Origin: Pedobacter steynii
GTDB taxonomy: Bacteria; Bacteroidota; Bacteroidia; Sphingobacteriales; Sphingobacteriaceae
DNA: 64,000 nt
NCBI RefSeq assembly: GCF_001721645.1
Contig: NZ_CP017141.1
Location: 6,262,001-6,326,000, forward strand
Direction: 5' to 3'
The position numbers were made by a program, and so were the translations under genes. Position 1 is the stretch's first letter. Each line of letters starts with the position of its first letter. Below are positions 36,311-45,379 of the stretch, one piece after another. The notes under the pieces are model-generated. The model was not told where the DNA came from and ran no database searches. It saw only the letters and a list, made by a program, of their open reading frames with translations.

Positions 36311-37330
36311 TTACTTGTTCCGCTTTTCATTATACTGATAAATTAAATTTATAAAATTAGTATACCAATACGCAAATACATAACATAAAATAAAACACAT
36401 AAAAAGCACTGCCGATAGTGGAACTGAAAGTTTCAGGCTATCAATCACATACAATCCTGTAGTGATTACCAATACATGAATTAAATACAATCCGTAAGAT
36501 ATTCTTCCGGTAAACAGAAAAAAATCATTGACAAATTTAATGCTGAAATTATAGATCAGGACCGCCAGGCCGGTATAACCAACTAATGCAGGAATATCAT
36601 TGAATAAACGGCCTACCTGACCTCCTTTGAAAGCCAGAAAGGCATAAGTCATCAATCCTGCCCCTGTAAATATCAACAAGTACAGATAATTAAACTTTCG
36701 GTTCAAAAAGCTTTTATCTTTCCATCTCGCCATAGCCATCCCCAACATAAATTCCCACATAAACTGAAGAAAAAAACTATTCCATGTCCTCAGATCAGAT
36801 TTTTCCATCAGAAACACAAAAATGCTCCATAAGATACTAATTATAAACCCAATAAAAATGAACCATTTACCAGGAATTCTATTCAACAATTTCAGCAGGA
36901 AAGGAAAAACCAGGTAAAACTGAATAATGGTGGAAATAAACCATAACTGATGACCATAACTGATAGTGATGTCATTATCAAACATCTTATAAAAGAAAAC
37001 ATGGCCAAAAAAAGCATACCAGGAAGGATCATCAAATAAAGGAGTAAATAAACACAGTCCTGCCGATAAACATACGATCAGGATATAAGGAATATATATT
37101 TTATCAAACCGCTTCTTCAGGAAATCGAGGTAGCTGATTTCTTTGTTTCCTGAAGACAAAGCCAGACCGAAGCCCGATACCAGAAAAAAGGTATGAATAC
37201 CCGTTCCACCAAAAAAAATGGCCTTATCAAAAGGTTGTGGTAAAGTGAAATATTGTAAAATATGAAAAATAACAATGGTGAATATAGAATATCCTTTCAG
37301 GAAATCAATCAATACAAATCTCTCTTTCAT
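36311..37330 (-). CDS. Acyltransferase family 3 membrane protein
   Basis: 339 residues with about ten membrane helices. The N-terminus RFVLIDFLKGYSIFTIVIFHI and FFGGTGIHTFFLVSGFGLAL fit the acyltransferase-3 family (OafA, WcaF-type), which adds acetyl or similar groups to surface sugars at the inner membrane; the usual catalytic His lies in the first helix (FHI). It overlaps the upstream glycosyltransferase gene by four bases and belongs to the exopolysaccharide operon, so it probably modifies the repeat unit. Confidence 0.9.
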   Translation of the reverse strand: MKERFVLIDFLKGYSIFTIVIFHILQYFTLPQPFDKAIFFGGTGIHTFFLVSGFGLALSSGNKEISYLDFLKKRFDKIYIPYILIVCLSAGLCLFTPLFDDPSWYAFFGHVFFYKMFDNDITISYGHQLWFISTIIQFYLVFPFLLKLLNRIPGKWFIFIGFIISILWSIFVFLMEKSDLRTWNSFFLQFMWEFMLGMAMARWKDKSFLNRKFNYLYLLIFTGAGLMTYAFLAFKGGQVGRLFNDIPALVGYTGLAVLIYNFSIKFVNDFFLFTGRISYGLYLIHVLVITTGLYVIDSLKLSVPLSAVLFMCFILCYVFAYWYTNFINLIYQYNEKRNK

Positions 37331-38457
37331 AATGACTTGTCAGTTTTTATTTTCTTATATAGGTCTTCTATCTGTAAGGTCATTTTTGAAATGCTGTAAT
37401 CTTTCTTTACCGCTATTTCCGCTTGTTTCGCCAGCTCCACCCGGAATTCTTTTTCCGCAGCCAGCCTAATGATGGCATTCGCCAGGCCTTCGGCATCTTT
37501 TGGTTCAATAAGCAGTCCATTTAACTGATCGTCGATTACTTCTTTTGTCCCGTTAACGGCACTCGAAATGGTTGCTTTTCTCATCGCCATTGCTTCAAGC
37601 AGGCCAATAGGCAAACCCTCCCATAAGGAGGGCAGGCAATAAACATCAAAGATATTTAAGAGCTCAGGTATATCCTGCCTGAATCCTCCAAAAATTAATT
37701 TATGGCCTACCTTCAGCTGATTCGCTAATTCCACTGACTGAGCTTTCAGATCCCCATCACCTATCATTAAATATTTTATATTTAAATCATCCGGAACTTT
37801 GGCAACAGCCTCAATAAATGTAAAGGGATCTTTTTGTGCAGTAATACGGGCAATATATCCTACGATCAGGCTTTCCTCATTAATATCAAAACTTGCCCTG
37901 AGATTTTTGAAAGGAAAGTCTGCGTTAAATTTGGAAAAGTTAATTCCATTTTTAATAACCACTGCGCGATCCATATTAAAATTAGATTTCCCCTCTGCCA
38001 GATTATTCGCTGAAACGCAAATTGTCGCATCTGCCTTTCCTACCAGAAAACGTTCGGAAAGTATTCTCATCTTCTTAACCAGCGCATGCTGATTGGGATG
38101 AAATGACCAGCCATGAACAGTATAAATAATTGGAATCCCCAATTTCTTTGCCCCCCAGAAAGTATTCGACTGTGCACGGGTACCATGTGCATGCAATAAA
38201 TCTATCCTCTCCTCCACCATCAGCTGTTTCACTTTCTTCCACACACTAATATTAAAAGGTTTTTCTGTGAGGATGACATGGGTTTTAATACCCAGTTTGT
38301 TGAGTTCAGTGATTAAAGGTCCATCTGTAAATGCAAGTACAACCGATTCAAAATCGGCTTTATTCAATTCCTGAACCAGGTCCAGAACATGAGTCTCCCC
38401 TCCTCCAATTTTCCCCTGTCTGATCGCATGAAGTACCTTCATCTTTCTACTATTCAT
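37327..38457 (-). CDS. Glycosyltransferase family 4
   Basis: 376 residues of the GT-B fold. The N-terminal half has VLHAIRQGKIGGGETHVLDL and LLHAHGTRAQ; the C-terminal half has VGYIARITAQKDPFTFIEA, GDGDLK, GFRQDIPELLNIFDVYCLPSLWEGLPIGLLEAMA, the EX7E donor-binding region. This is a retaining hexosyltransferase working on lipid-linked precursors at the inner membrane face. It sits 12 bases before the family-2 enzyme in the operon order. Sugar unknown. Confidence 0.93.
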   Translation of the reverse strand: MNSRKMKVLHAIRQGKIGGGETHVLDLVQELNKADFESVVLAFTDGPLITELNKLGIKTHVILTEKPFNISVWKKVKQLMVEERIDLLHAHGTRAQSNTFWGAKKLGIPIIYTVHGWSFHPNQHALVKKMRILSERFLVGKADATICVSANNLAEGKSNFNMDRAVVIKNGINFSKFNADFPFKNLRASFDINEESLIVGYIARITAQKDPFTFIEAVAKVPDDLNIKYLMIGDGDLKAQSVELANQLKVGHKLIFGGFRQDIPELLNIFDVYCLPSLWEGLPIGLLEAMAMRKATISSAVNGTKEVIDDQLNGLLIEPKDAEGLANAIIRLAAEKEFRVELAKQAEIAVKKDYSISKMTLQIEDLYKKIKTDKSL

Positions 38458-38469
38458 AAACGTTTGATA

Positions 38470-39624
38470 TTAGGGATTTTCCTCCACATGTTTTGTGGCT
38501 ACAGACAATTTATTTGCCTTTCTTACTTTGGTAAATGCCAGTATCTGATAAAAAATAAATTTTGGAATTCCTTTTAATGACTGATAGATCTTTTCATCCG
38601 CTTTAAAATAAGACAGGGCTCTAAAGAATACAAAAAGGAAGAGAATGCCTGTACCCAGCCAAAAAAACAGCATATAAGGCAGGATAAATATATCAATCAA
38701 AAAACAGGTTCCTGAAAACAAGATCAACAGAAACAATGGCGGCCTCAATAATAAGATACTAAAGAGAAAACCGTTGAGGTTGAGCTTTGATAGGGAACTT
38801 ACCAATAATTTTGTACCCAGAAAGAAAAACTTAAACCAGGTATTGATCCATCTCGCTCTTTGTTTAACCAGCTGATCAGATTTTGCTGTTTTCTCATCAT
38901 AAACGACTGCTGCTTCTGAAAAAGCAATTCTGTGCCCTCTTTTGATAATCTCAAATTGAAGAATTTTATCAAAACCAGCTCCCATCAGTTGCTGATCAGC
39001 CAGACAGTTTTTATAAAGATCTAGCGTAAAAGCCATTCCTGAGCCAGCCAGAGAAGCCGATGAACCAGATTCAAATAATAATTTCCGGTCTACGTACCTA
39101 TAATAAATATCTCCCGCCTCATCAAGTGCAGCATAAGTAGTATTGATCTTTTTCGCCCTACGGACACCTTGAACAGCCTGAAATCCAGCATCAAAAACCC
39201 GATTCAATGCTTTAAGGTAGTTTTTATCCACCAGATTATCACTATCTATAATGGTAATCCGGTCATGAGCTCTTTTGAAGTTATTGATCGCATAAAAATG
39301 AGATTTCACATTACTGGCCAGTACTTCCGGAGGCCTCAATAAGACAACTCTCTCATCAGTAAAATGAAGGTTAGAGATGTCACAATTATCAGCAATAATA
39401 TAAATCAGGTAATTTTCATAATCCAGGTCCAGAATTGAACTGGCCACAGATTCCAGTAAACCAGTTTCCTCATAAGCTGTAACAATAATCGCATAGTCAG
39501 CAGAATCATCTGAAACTTTTTCAACTGATTTTCTTTTTCCCGACAATTTAGCTGCAATAAATAACAGGAAGGGGAATAAAAAATTAAAACCTAAAATAAC
39601 CTGTAACACTGTCCAGACGATCAT
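38470..39624 (-). CDS. Membrane glycosyltransferase family 2
   Basis: 384 residues. One N-terminal helix (VILGFNFLFPFLLFIAAKL), a GT-A domain (YAIIVTAYEETGLLE, IIADNCDI, ITIIDSDNLVD, FEIIKRGHRIAFSE, QRARWINTWFKF) and C-terminal helices (PLFLLILFSGTCFLIDIF; MLFFWLGTGILFLFVFF). The QRARW motif (QxxRW) is that of processive GT2 enzymes such as cellulose and hyaluronan synthases. It could therefore polymerise or add several residues. The operon context links it to exopolysaccharide synthesis. Confidence 0.9.
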   Translation of the reverse strand: MIVWTVLQVILGFNFLFPFLLFIAAKLSGKRKSVEKVSDDSADYAIIVTAYEETGLLESVASSILDLDYENYLIYIIADNCDISNLHFTDERVVLLRPPEVLASNVKSHFYAINNFKRAHDRITIIDSDNLVDKNYLKALNRVFDAGFQAVQGVRRAKKINTTYAALDEAGDIYYRYVDRKLLFESGSSASLAGSGMAFTLDLYKNCLADQQLMGAGFDKILQFEIIKRGHRIAFSEAAVVYDEKTAKSDQLVKQRARWINTWFKFFFLGTKLLVSSLSKLNLNGFLFSILLLRPPLFLLILFSGTCFLIDIFILPYMLFFWLGTGILFLFVFFRALSYFKADEKIYQSLKGIPKFIFYQILAFTKVRKANKLSVATKHVEENP

Positions 39625-39666
39625 ATTTGTTTACCTTGATAATTAAATTGTGTACCTGTAAGGGCA

Positions 39667-40860
39667 TTAACGATCCAATGCCTTTACTATATATTGAAAG
39701 ATACTTTTAACACTATTTTCCCAGGTATGGGTAGCAGCAAAAGCTTTTCTCTCTTGTTTGAGTTCAGGAGAATTCTCCCTAAGCGCCTGAGCAATTAATT
39801 CTACATATCCCTCTTTGTCTTTTGCCAGATAAACATGTGGTTTGAAAATCTCCATTGCTCTTGTTTCCGTCGCTACTACCGGTTTTCCTACTGCCAGATA
39901 CTCATCAATTTTCCTCGGATAATTACCTATGGTAAGTTCATTAACCATTTGAGGATTGATGCATACATCAAATGAACTGATATATTTCAGCAATTCATCT
40001 TGTGGTTTAAGCCCGGTAAACACTACATTTTTAAGCGAATGAAGTTTACTTCGTTTAAATTTTTCATCCTCAGGCCCAACCAGCATAATTGTCCAGTCTG
40101 GCTGCGCCATAGCGATGTATTCTATCAGTTCTACATCCAGACGGATGCTTTGCAAAGCGCCTACATATCCGATTACCGACCCGAAACTTTCCTGATATTC
40201 AAGGGGCTTGGGCAATGCTTTTTCCGAACTAAAGTTGTCCAGATCACAGCCTTGCCCAACATAATAAGACTCCCGGTTATACTGTTGACAATAATCTGAA
40301 AGGTAGGTGGAGTTTGCCAGACAAAGATCGTATTTGGCAATCATCATTGGCTCCAGTCTCACACCATGCTTTTTCCAATACGGAGTGGCTAGAATATAGT
40401 CCCTGGAATAATAAACTGAAAGTCTGGGAGCCAGCAGGCTATTCAAATAAAAACATTTGATGATCTCGTTATCATTAAACAGGACAAAATCCTTAAAGTT
40501 AAGTGAATTGACCGCCTTTAATATAGATTTGTGAAATCTCCTGTTATTGATCTTATTAATAAAATCAAACAGAAATGCAGAATTCAGCCAATTGATGGAT
40601 TCCACAATGCAATCCGGATAATAAGTCCAAAGATTCTCTTTGATGCTGATCAATCCCGTTTCCTTTCCCTGGATTACCTTCAGTCTTTTCTGACTACTTT
40701 CCAGCTTCCTTTCTCTTATTGAGGTAATCCGGTCAAGAGGCGAATTTACATACAGCACCTGGTGATACCGACTAAGTTCCAAAGCAATGTCTTTGCAATT
40801 GCTTCCTATCTCAGTATCCCAGGGTTGTTGTCCAATAATTATAATATTTAGCTTTTGCAT
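39667..40860 (-). CDS. Glycosyltransferase, GT-B fold
   Basis: 397 residues. The N-terminal part (IIIIGQQPWDTEIGSNCKDIALELSR) and the C-terminal part (GSVIGYVGALQSIRLDVELIEYIA, WTIMLVGPEDE, FTGLKPQDELLKYISSFDVCINPQ, NYPRKIDEYLAVGKPVV) fit a GT-B enzyme of the TuaH/GT1-like group common in surface-sugar loci. It is cytosolic or peripheral. Positioned after the Wzy-like protein and the 29-residue membrane peptide in the operon. Donor unknown. Confidence 0.88.
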   Translation of the reverse strand: MQKLNIIIIGQQPWDTEIGSNCKDIALELSRYHQVLYVNSPLDRITSIRERKLESSQKRLKVIQGKETGLISIKENLWTYYPDCIVESINWLNSAFLFDFINKINNRRFHKSILKAVNSLNFKDFVLFNDNEIIKCFYLNSLLAPRLSVYYSRDYILATPYWKKHGVRLEPMMIAKYDLCLANSTYLSDYCQQYNRESYYVGQGCDLDNFSSEKALPKPLEYQESFGSVIGYVGALQSIRLDVELIEYIAMAQPDWTIMLVGPEDEKFKRSKLHSLKNVVFTGLKPQDELLKYISSFDVCINPQMVNELTIGNYPRKIDEYLAVGKPVVATETRAMEIFKPHVYLAKDKEGYVELIAQALRENSPELKQERKAFAATHTWENSVKSIFQYIVKALDR

Positions 40861-40891
40861 ATATGATCAGATAAGTATCTTGTATCCGCCT

Positions 40892-40981
40892 TTAAGTTTT
40901 TTTCTTGTAATAATTTATACCGGCAAAAAATCCGATAATCAGACAGATAATTCCTGGAATTGCAAATATTTCGAATGGCAT
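40892..40981 (-). CDS. 29-residue single-span membrane peptide
   Basis: ATG at 40981, stop at 40892, product MPFEIFAIPGIICLIIGFFA followed by GINYYKKKT. One hydrophobic segment (about residues 5-22) ends in a Lys-rich C-terminus, which predicts an inner-membrane helix with the tail in the cytosol. It begins eight bases after the Wzy-like stop and ends 31 bases before the next glycosyltransferase start, so it fits the operon spacing exactly. Such tiny proteins often steady a polymerase or transferase. It has no family I can name and could be fortuitous, but length, charge pattern and spacing argue for a real gene. Confidence 0.5.
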   Translation of the reverse strand: MPFEIFAIPGIICLIIGFFAGINYYKKKT

Positions 40982-40989
40982 ACCTCAGT

Positions 40990-42435
40990 TTAATTTGTGA
41001 TTACTTGGTTTATACTTTCTTCCTTCTCTTTGTCTAACCGAGGTCCTAAGTAAACAAAGGCCCAGGATACATATAATATTAACGCCGTAGGCATTGTATT
41101 CATCACTTCATTTCCATAGCTACAGACGAAAACCCCCACTGTTCCCGAAGTCAGTGCAATGAGTTTTACCCTCAACCTGTCGTCCTTTATCTTCCATACA
41201 ATTCCACAACATTTACCGACGATATACATCATTATGCCAAACCAAATGACAAAACCTATGATTCCATACATCACCCACACTTTCACCCAATAGCTGTCTG
41301 GCTCAATGGTAGAAAGGAATTTATCTTTATTATACTCCTTCCCCCAGGTACCGATTACACCAAGTCCACCTCCAAACGGTCTTGAGCTTAAGTACTCTTT
41401 GAGGATTAGTTGATTGGTAAACCTCACATTCAGAGATGGGTCCGTAGGATCCAATGCCGTTCTTAGCCGAAAAATCTGGTAATTTCCGTTTCCAATGGTA
41501 GTAAATTTCAAAAAACCGAGAAAGGCAACGGCAAACATCCCGCCCAACAGCAACACCTTAAAATTTTTACTTAAAAATAAAGCAAAAAAACCACCCGCCA
41601 CCAGCGCAAACAATGCTCCCCTGGTACCGGAGATCAGCATTCCATAAAACAATATAAAAGCAGCTATTCCAAGCAAAACACGCTTCCACCATAAGAATGG
41701 GCCTAGTGCCAATATAAATGCGATTAAACAAATGTGTGCCTGAGAGGCGCCAAACTGCCCCGCATCACTATAGAAGGAAAAAACCCTGAGTTTGCCCCAG
41801 AGTAAGTGTGTTTGGGCAGCCCCGTTATCAAGAAACTGCTGTTCTCCAGAGGTTAATCCTACAAATAGCTGCCGCATTCCATAAAAAGTTCCCGCCACAG
41901 AAATGATAATGATCAGTGCCAGAAAATGATTCAGGTCTTTTTTGCGATTCAATATCACAAAGCTTAAAGGCACAATCATAATAAAATAAAGTGCGGAACT
42001 TCTGATTTCCTGAACCCAGCCTCTCACACTTGCTCCCGCCGGATTAATCACTTCGATCAGACTGATCATAAACCAGAATAACGCCAGGAAAACCAGATCA
42101 TTATTAGCAAGTTTCCAGTTTACCCTGTTACTATTAAAAAAGACAGAACACCAGACCAGCAGAATCATCACTTCCACTCCAATCCCAAACGGAATGCTGG
42201 AGCTGATTTCCCGATACAGAAAAATCACCATAAAACAGAAAGCAAACATGCCGTAAAAAGCGAACTTTATCTCCCTTACGGTGATCAGCAGATAGATGAT
42301 TCCCAAAAAGGTTACGGTAAGCATAATCGGAACGATCACCCCAAAACGGACCGCCAGGAAAGCAACAGCCAGTGAGAAAATAATCCCAATTGTCAATAAA
42401 ACGAAATTACTGCTTTCTCGCAACCAGACTTTCAT
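40990..42435 (-). CDS. Wzy-like O-antigen/exopolysaccharide polymerase
   Basis: 481 residues with about 12 membrane helices and a large periplasmic loop near the middle to end (from GNGNYQIFRLRTALDPTD to GTWGKEYNKDKF), the general shape of the Wzy/WaaL O-antigen ligase-polymerase superfamily. The arginine-bearing loop LRTALDPTDPSLNVR and GLGVIGTWG resemble the RX3L and HX10G-type features only loosely. Given a Wzx flippase and Wzc-like protein in the same locus, a polymerase role is more likely than ligase. Confidence 0.85.
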   Translation of the reverse strand: MKVWLRESSNFVLLTIGIIFSLAVAFLAVRFGVIVPIMLTVTFLGIIYLLITVREIKFAFYGMFAFCFMVIFLYREISSSIPFGIGVEVMILLVWCSVFFNSNRVNWKLANNDLVFLALFWFMISLIEVINPAGASVRGWVQEIRSSALYFIMIVPLSFVILNRKKDLNHFLALIIIISVAGTFYGMRQLFVGLTSGEQQFLDNGAAQTHLLWGKLRVFSFYSDAGQFGASQAHICLIAFILALGPFLWWKRVLLGIAAFILFYGMLISGTRGALFALVAGGFFALFLSKNFKVLLLGGMFAVAFLGFLKFTTIGNGNYQIFRLRTALDPTDPSLNVRFTNQLILKEYLSSRPFGGGLGVIGTWGKEYNKDKFLSTIEPDSYWVKVWVMYGIIGFVIWFGIMMYIVGKCCGIVWKIKDDRLRVKLIALTSGTVGVFVCSYGNEVMNTMPTALILYVSWAFVYLGPRLDKEKEESINQVITN

Positions 42436-42471
42436 AAAAAGAGTATCGGTTTATAGGAACAGAGAAGACAC

Positions 42472-44643
42472 TTATAAAGGGGCCTTCTCATTCAATTCTT
42501 TGATTTTCACTTTGTTCAAAACCCATCCGGCGAATCCTTCATGATTTCGGATGTAATTTACAAATTCTTTATCATTTTCGTTGATTTCACTCCCCGCTTC
42601 AAAGATGGCAATAGAGTGGTCAGTAAAAGATAACCATTCTTTTGCTTTGTTAACAGACCTTAGACTATCAACATCAATCAGGATCAGATCAAACTTCTCT
42701 TTTAGATAATCAAAACCTGCTTTTAATACACTTGAGCTTTGAATTTCCAATAAGGAATTGCTTGTAGAGCTCTTGTTCAGGAAGGTAATCAGATCTTCCG
42801 TTTTGATTTCTTTCTTTACGAGGAAATTTTCAAAATACTGACTAGTCACCAGGCTTTTTTCATTCTCTGCAGGCTGACGGTTGGTATAGTCGTCACCGAT
42901 CAATAAGATTTTCTTACCTGTCATTGCAAATGCATACGCGAGCGCAGAAGTAAAGAAAGTCTTTCCTTCGCCGGATTTCACGCTGGTCACCCCCAGGATT
43001 TTAGAACCTGAATCAAGGTCCAGTGTTTTAGAAATTTCAAAACGCAAAGAACGCATCAGGTCCTTAAACACAATAAAGTCAGTAACTTTATCATTGTCTC
43101 CCCAAATTACACGGGGATCTTTATCTTTCTCCTCAATAAAATTGATATTTCCCAGAACCCTACCAATGTTAAGACCGGAAAGTTGTTTGGTGTTATTTAT
43201 AGTATGGTCAAGAAGAAACATGGAGAAAATAATCAATAAGCAGAAGGAAAAACTGGAAATACCAGACAATGCCATATAGATTAATTTTTTAGAAGGCTCC
43301 GGAGGTCCCGGCAAGCCCATTTGTGCTACCTGAAGCTTTAAACCTATACTCTTTTCTACATTTGATTGGTTGTACCGATTTAATGCATCCATATATTCTT
43401 TGGTCGCCACATCTGCATCACGTTCAAAATTCTGAACACCTGCATCAAAAGGTACCATCGTGTTATACTTCGCCTTAAGCTGATTCAATTCTGCGTCAAT
43501 AGATCTCAGACTATTCTGCGCTAAAGAAACGGCAATCTCCATAGAGTTTTTTTGTTGAATCAGGCTTTGTTTGGTCGCAACCGGATCAGTAATGTTATCA
43601 TCAGATGATTTCTGCATTTGCTTGGTCAGCAAAGTCTGCAAAGAATCTACTTTACGCTGATCCGATGGTTTAAAACCATTGTCTATATAATTGTTTGAAG
43701 CGATCTTAATCTGATTGTTTAACGCGACAATATTGGTATTTTCCTTAACCAGACCTCCACCAAGATATTTTTGGTCCGTTCCATTAAGTTTTCGGTTCAG
43801 GTTTGCAATTGCACCCTGGTTTGATTGGATTTCCCGAAGAGCCTGAGATTTACGCTCTTCGTAATCCGTAATCTGCTTATAAATAATTTCGGATTGTTTA
43901 TCCAGGTTCAGTACACCATTATTGATTTTATAATTCTTTAACTCTGAGTTTTTAGAGTTCATGGCCATTTCTTTCTTTTTGACCAGTGAATCAAGAACCG
44001 AAATAGATTTATTCTGGTTGCTTGATACATTTGCACTATAGGTATTGATAAATTCACCTGATAAGGTGTTTACCACAAAAGCCGACAGCAAAGGATTTTC
44101 AGATGTATACTCGATATTGATAAAATCACTGTTATCAATTCTGTAAATGCTCAATTTTTTATTGAGGCTGATCTCATCATATCCCATCGATACCAAAAGA
44201 TCATAAAGTTTATATTTGCCACTATCAACAGTAGTGATGACCTCCTTTTTAAAGAGTTTATCACTATAAAGAGAGATCACATTCTGAAGATCTGTAGCAT
44301 TTAATTTTTTAATCTCCTCACTGTACTGTTTAAAAGATTCCGGTGCGCTTAACAAATCGTGTAAAATCAGACTATAAGACAGGGTACTCATGGTCTTTTT
44401 CATTTTCATCATCTCCATGATGTTGCTGAATTGCTGATTGACCTTAAAGAAATCTGTATTCTGGTTTTCTGAGGCCACCTGTCTGGACTGATCAACCAGA
44501 CCAGTCGACATCTGTACCTGAGACTTATATTCCTTAGGTAAATTTTTTACCAGAAAAAAGGTAAGTAATAAAGCCACAAGTGGTACCAAAATTAGTACCC
44601 ACTTATAGCGTAATAAAAGTCTTAAAAATACTTTAAGATCCAT
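42472..44643 (-). CDS. Wzc-like polysaccharide co-polymerase with degenerate tyrosine-kinase domain
   Basis: 723 residues. Two membrane helices bracket a long periplasmic coiled-coil domain of Wzz/GumC type (first helix WVLILVPLVALLLTFFLV; second near IYMALSGISSFSFCLLIIFSM). The cytosolic part resembles a BY-kinase: Walker A at about 556-562 (KSGEGKT) and the strand KKILLIGDDYTN in place of the usual D-x-D, then DLILIDVDSLRS as Walker B. The tail has no tyrosine cluster. ATP binding is plausible, autophosphorylation is doubtful. It likely sets chain length and works with the Wzy-like polymerase and TolC-like protein. Confidence 0.9.
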   Translation of the reverse strand: MDLKVFLRLLLRYKWVLILVPLVALLLTFFLVKNLPKEYKSQVQMSTGLVDQSRQVASENQNTDFFKVNQQFSNIMEMMKMKKTMSTLSYSLILHDLLSAPESFKQYSEEIKKLNATDLQNVISLYSDKLFKKEVITTVDSGKYKLYDLLVSMGYDEISLNKKLSIYRIDNSDFINIEYTSENPLLSAFVVNTLSGEFINTYSANVSSNQNKSISVLDSLVKKKEMAMNSKNSELKNYKINNGVLNLDKQSEIIYKQITDYEERKSQALREIQSNQGAIANLNRKLNGTDQKYLGGGLVKENTNIVALNNQIKIASNNYIDNGFKPSDQRKVDSLQTLLTKQMQKSSDDNITDPVATKQSLIQQKNSMEIAVSLAQNSLRSIDAELNQLKAKYNTMVPFDAGVQNFERDADVATKEYMDALNRYNQSNVEKSIGLKLQVAQMGLPGPPEPSKKLIYMALSGISSFSFCLLIIFSMFLLDHTINNTKQLSGLNIGRVLGNINFIEEKDKDPRVIWGDNDKVTDFIVFKDLMRSLRFEISKTLDLDSGSKILGVTSVKSGEGKTFFTSALAYAFAMTGKKILLIGDDYTNRQPAENEKSLVTSQYFENFLVKKEIKTEDLITFLNKSSTSNSLLEIQSSSVLKAGFDYLKEKFDLILIDVDSLRSVNKAKEWLSFTDHSIAIFEAGSEINENDKEFVNYIRNHEGFAGWVLNKVKIKELNEKAPL

Positions 44644-44666
44644 AGTTTAGGGATTTTTATAATTGG

Positions 44667-45347
44667 TTAATTAATCTCGGTAAGTTTTTTACCAATGATT
44701 TCCTCCAATGCATCTTTCGCTCTGAAATAGGCAACCTCTGTTAACAGCTTATCAGAATCGGCGGTTGCTGAGTTGATTCTCGACTGGTTAAAGACATCGA
44801 TAGTTACTTCTCCCTTTGCAAATTTGTATTTTAGGTTCTCAGCAACACTTTTGTTGTCCTGAGCAGCCTGAGTTTTGATTTTAAGTGTACCTTGTTGTTG
44901 CAGGTACTCATAATATCTTTTTTTAACTTCATTGACAAGGATCAGGTCATATTCTTCATTCTCCAGTTGAGCCACTTTATATTCGGCTTTTGCTTTTTTT
45001 ACCATAAAAGGTTTTTGAAGCAATGAACCAACGTTAACGTTTACACCAAACTGAAAGCCGTTTACAGTATAAGGGTTCAAAGGATTCAATGCCGCTTTAT
45101 CATCAGGTCTGTAAATATAAGACGCATTCAGAATATCAAAGTAAGACATATTAGCAATGGGAACTCCTGTTTTAGCTTTTTCAACATTTGCTTCAAAAAT
45201 CTTTTTTCTAGGATAGTTTTGTCTTGCAGACTGAATATATTTTTCTAACTGGCCATAATTAATGTCTCCTACTATAGATTCCTGCGCTGACAAGTTCAAA
45301 TTAAAGATACCTATAATTAAAAAGGTAATAAAAGCTGATTTTTTCAT
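44667..45347 (-). CDS. Half-length TolC-like outer-membrane protein
   Basis: 226 residues. Signal peptide (FITFLIIGIFNLNLSAQES) then a single outer-membrane-efflux repeat: helices flanking a short beta section (ANMSYFDILNASYIYRPDD; VNGFQFGVNVNVGSLLQKP) followed by a long helix with LENEEYDLILVNEVKKRYYEYL. TolC proteins have two such repeats in about 420-480 residues, so this protein is about half the usual size and would need to assemble as a hexamer to close a barrel, or act differently. Location in the operon argues for an export role in exopolysaccharide secretion. Confidence 0.75.
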   Translation of the reverse strand: MKKSAFITFLIIGIFNLNLSAQESIVGDINYGQLEKYIQSARQNYPRKKIFEANVEKAKTGVPIANMSYFDILNASYIYRPDDKAALNPLNPYTVNGFQFGVNVNVGSLLQKPFMVKKAKAEYKVAQLENEEYDLILVNEVKKRYYEYLQQQGTLKIKTQAAQDNKSVAENLKYKFAKGEVTIDVFNQSRINSATADSDKLLTEVAYFRAKDALEEIIGKKLTEIN

Positions 45348-45379
45348 TTTTTTTATGTTTTGTAGATCTTTTAAATAGA

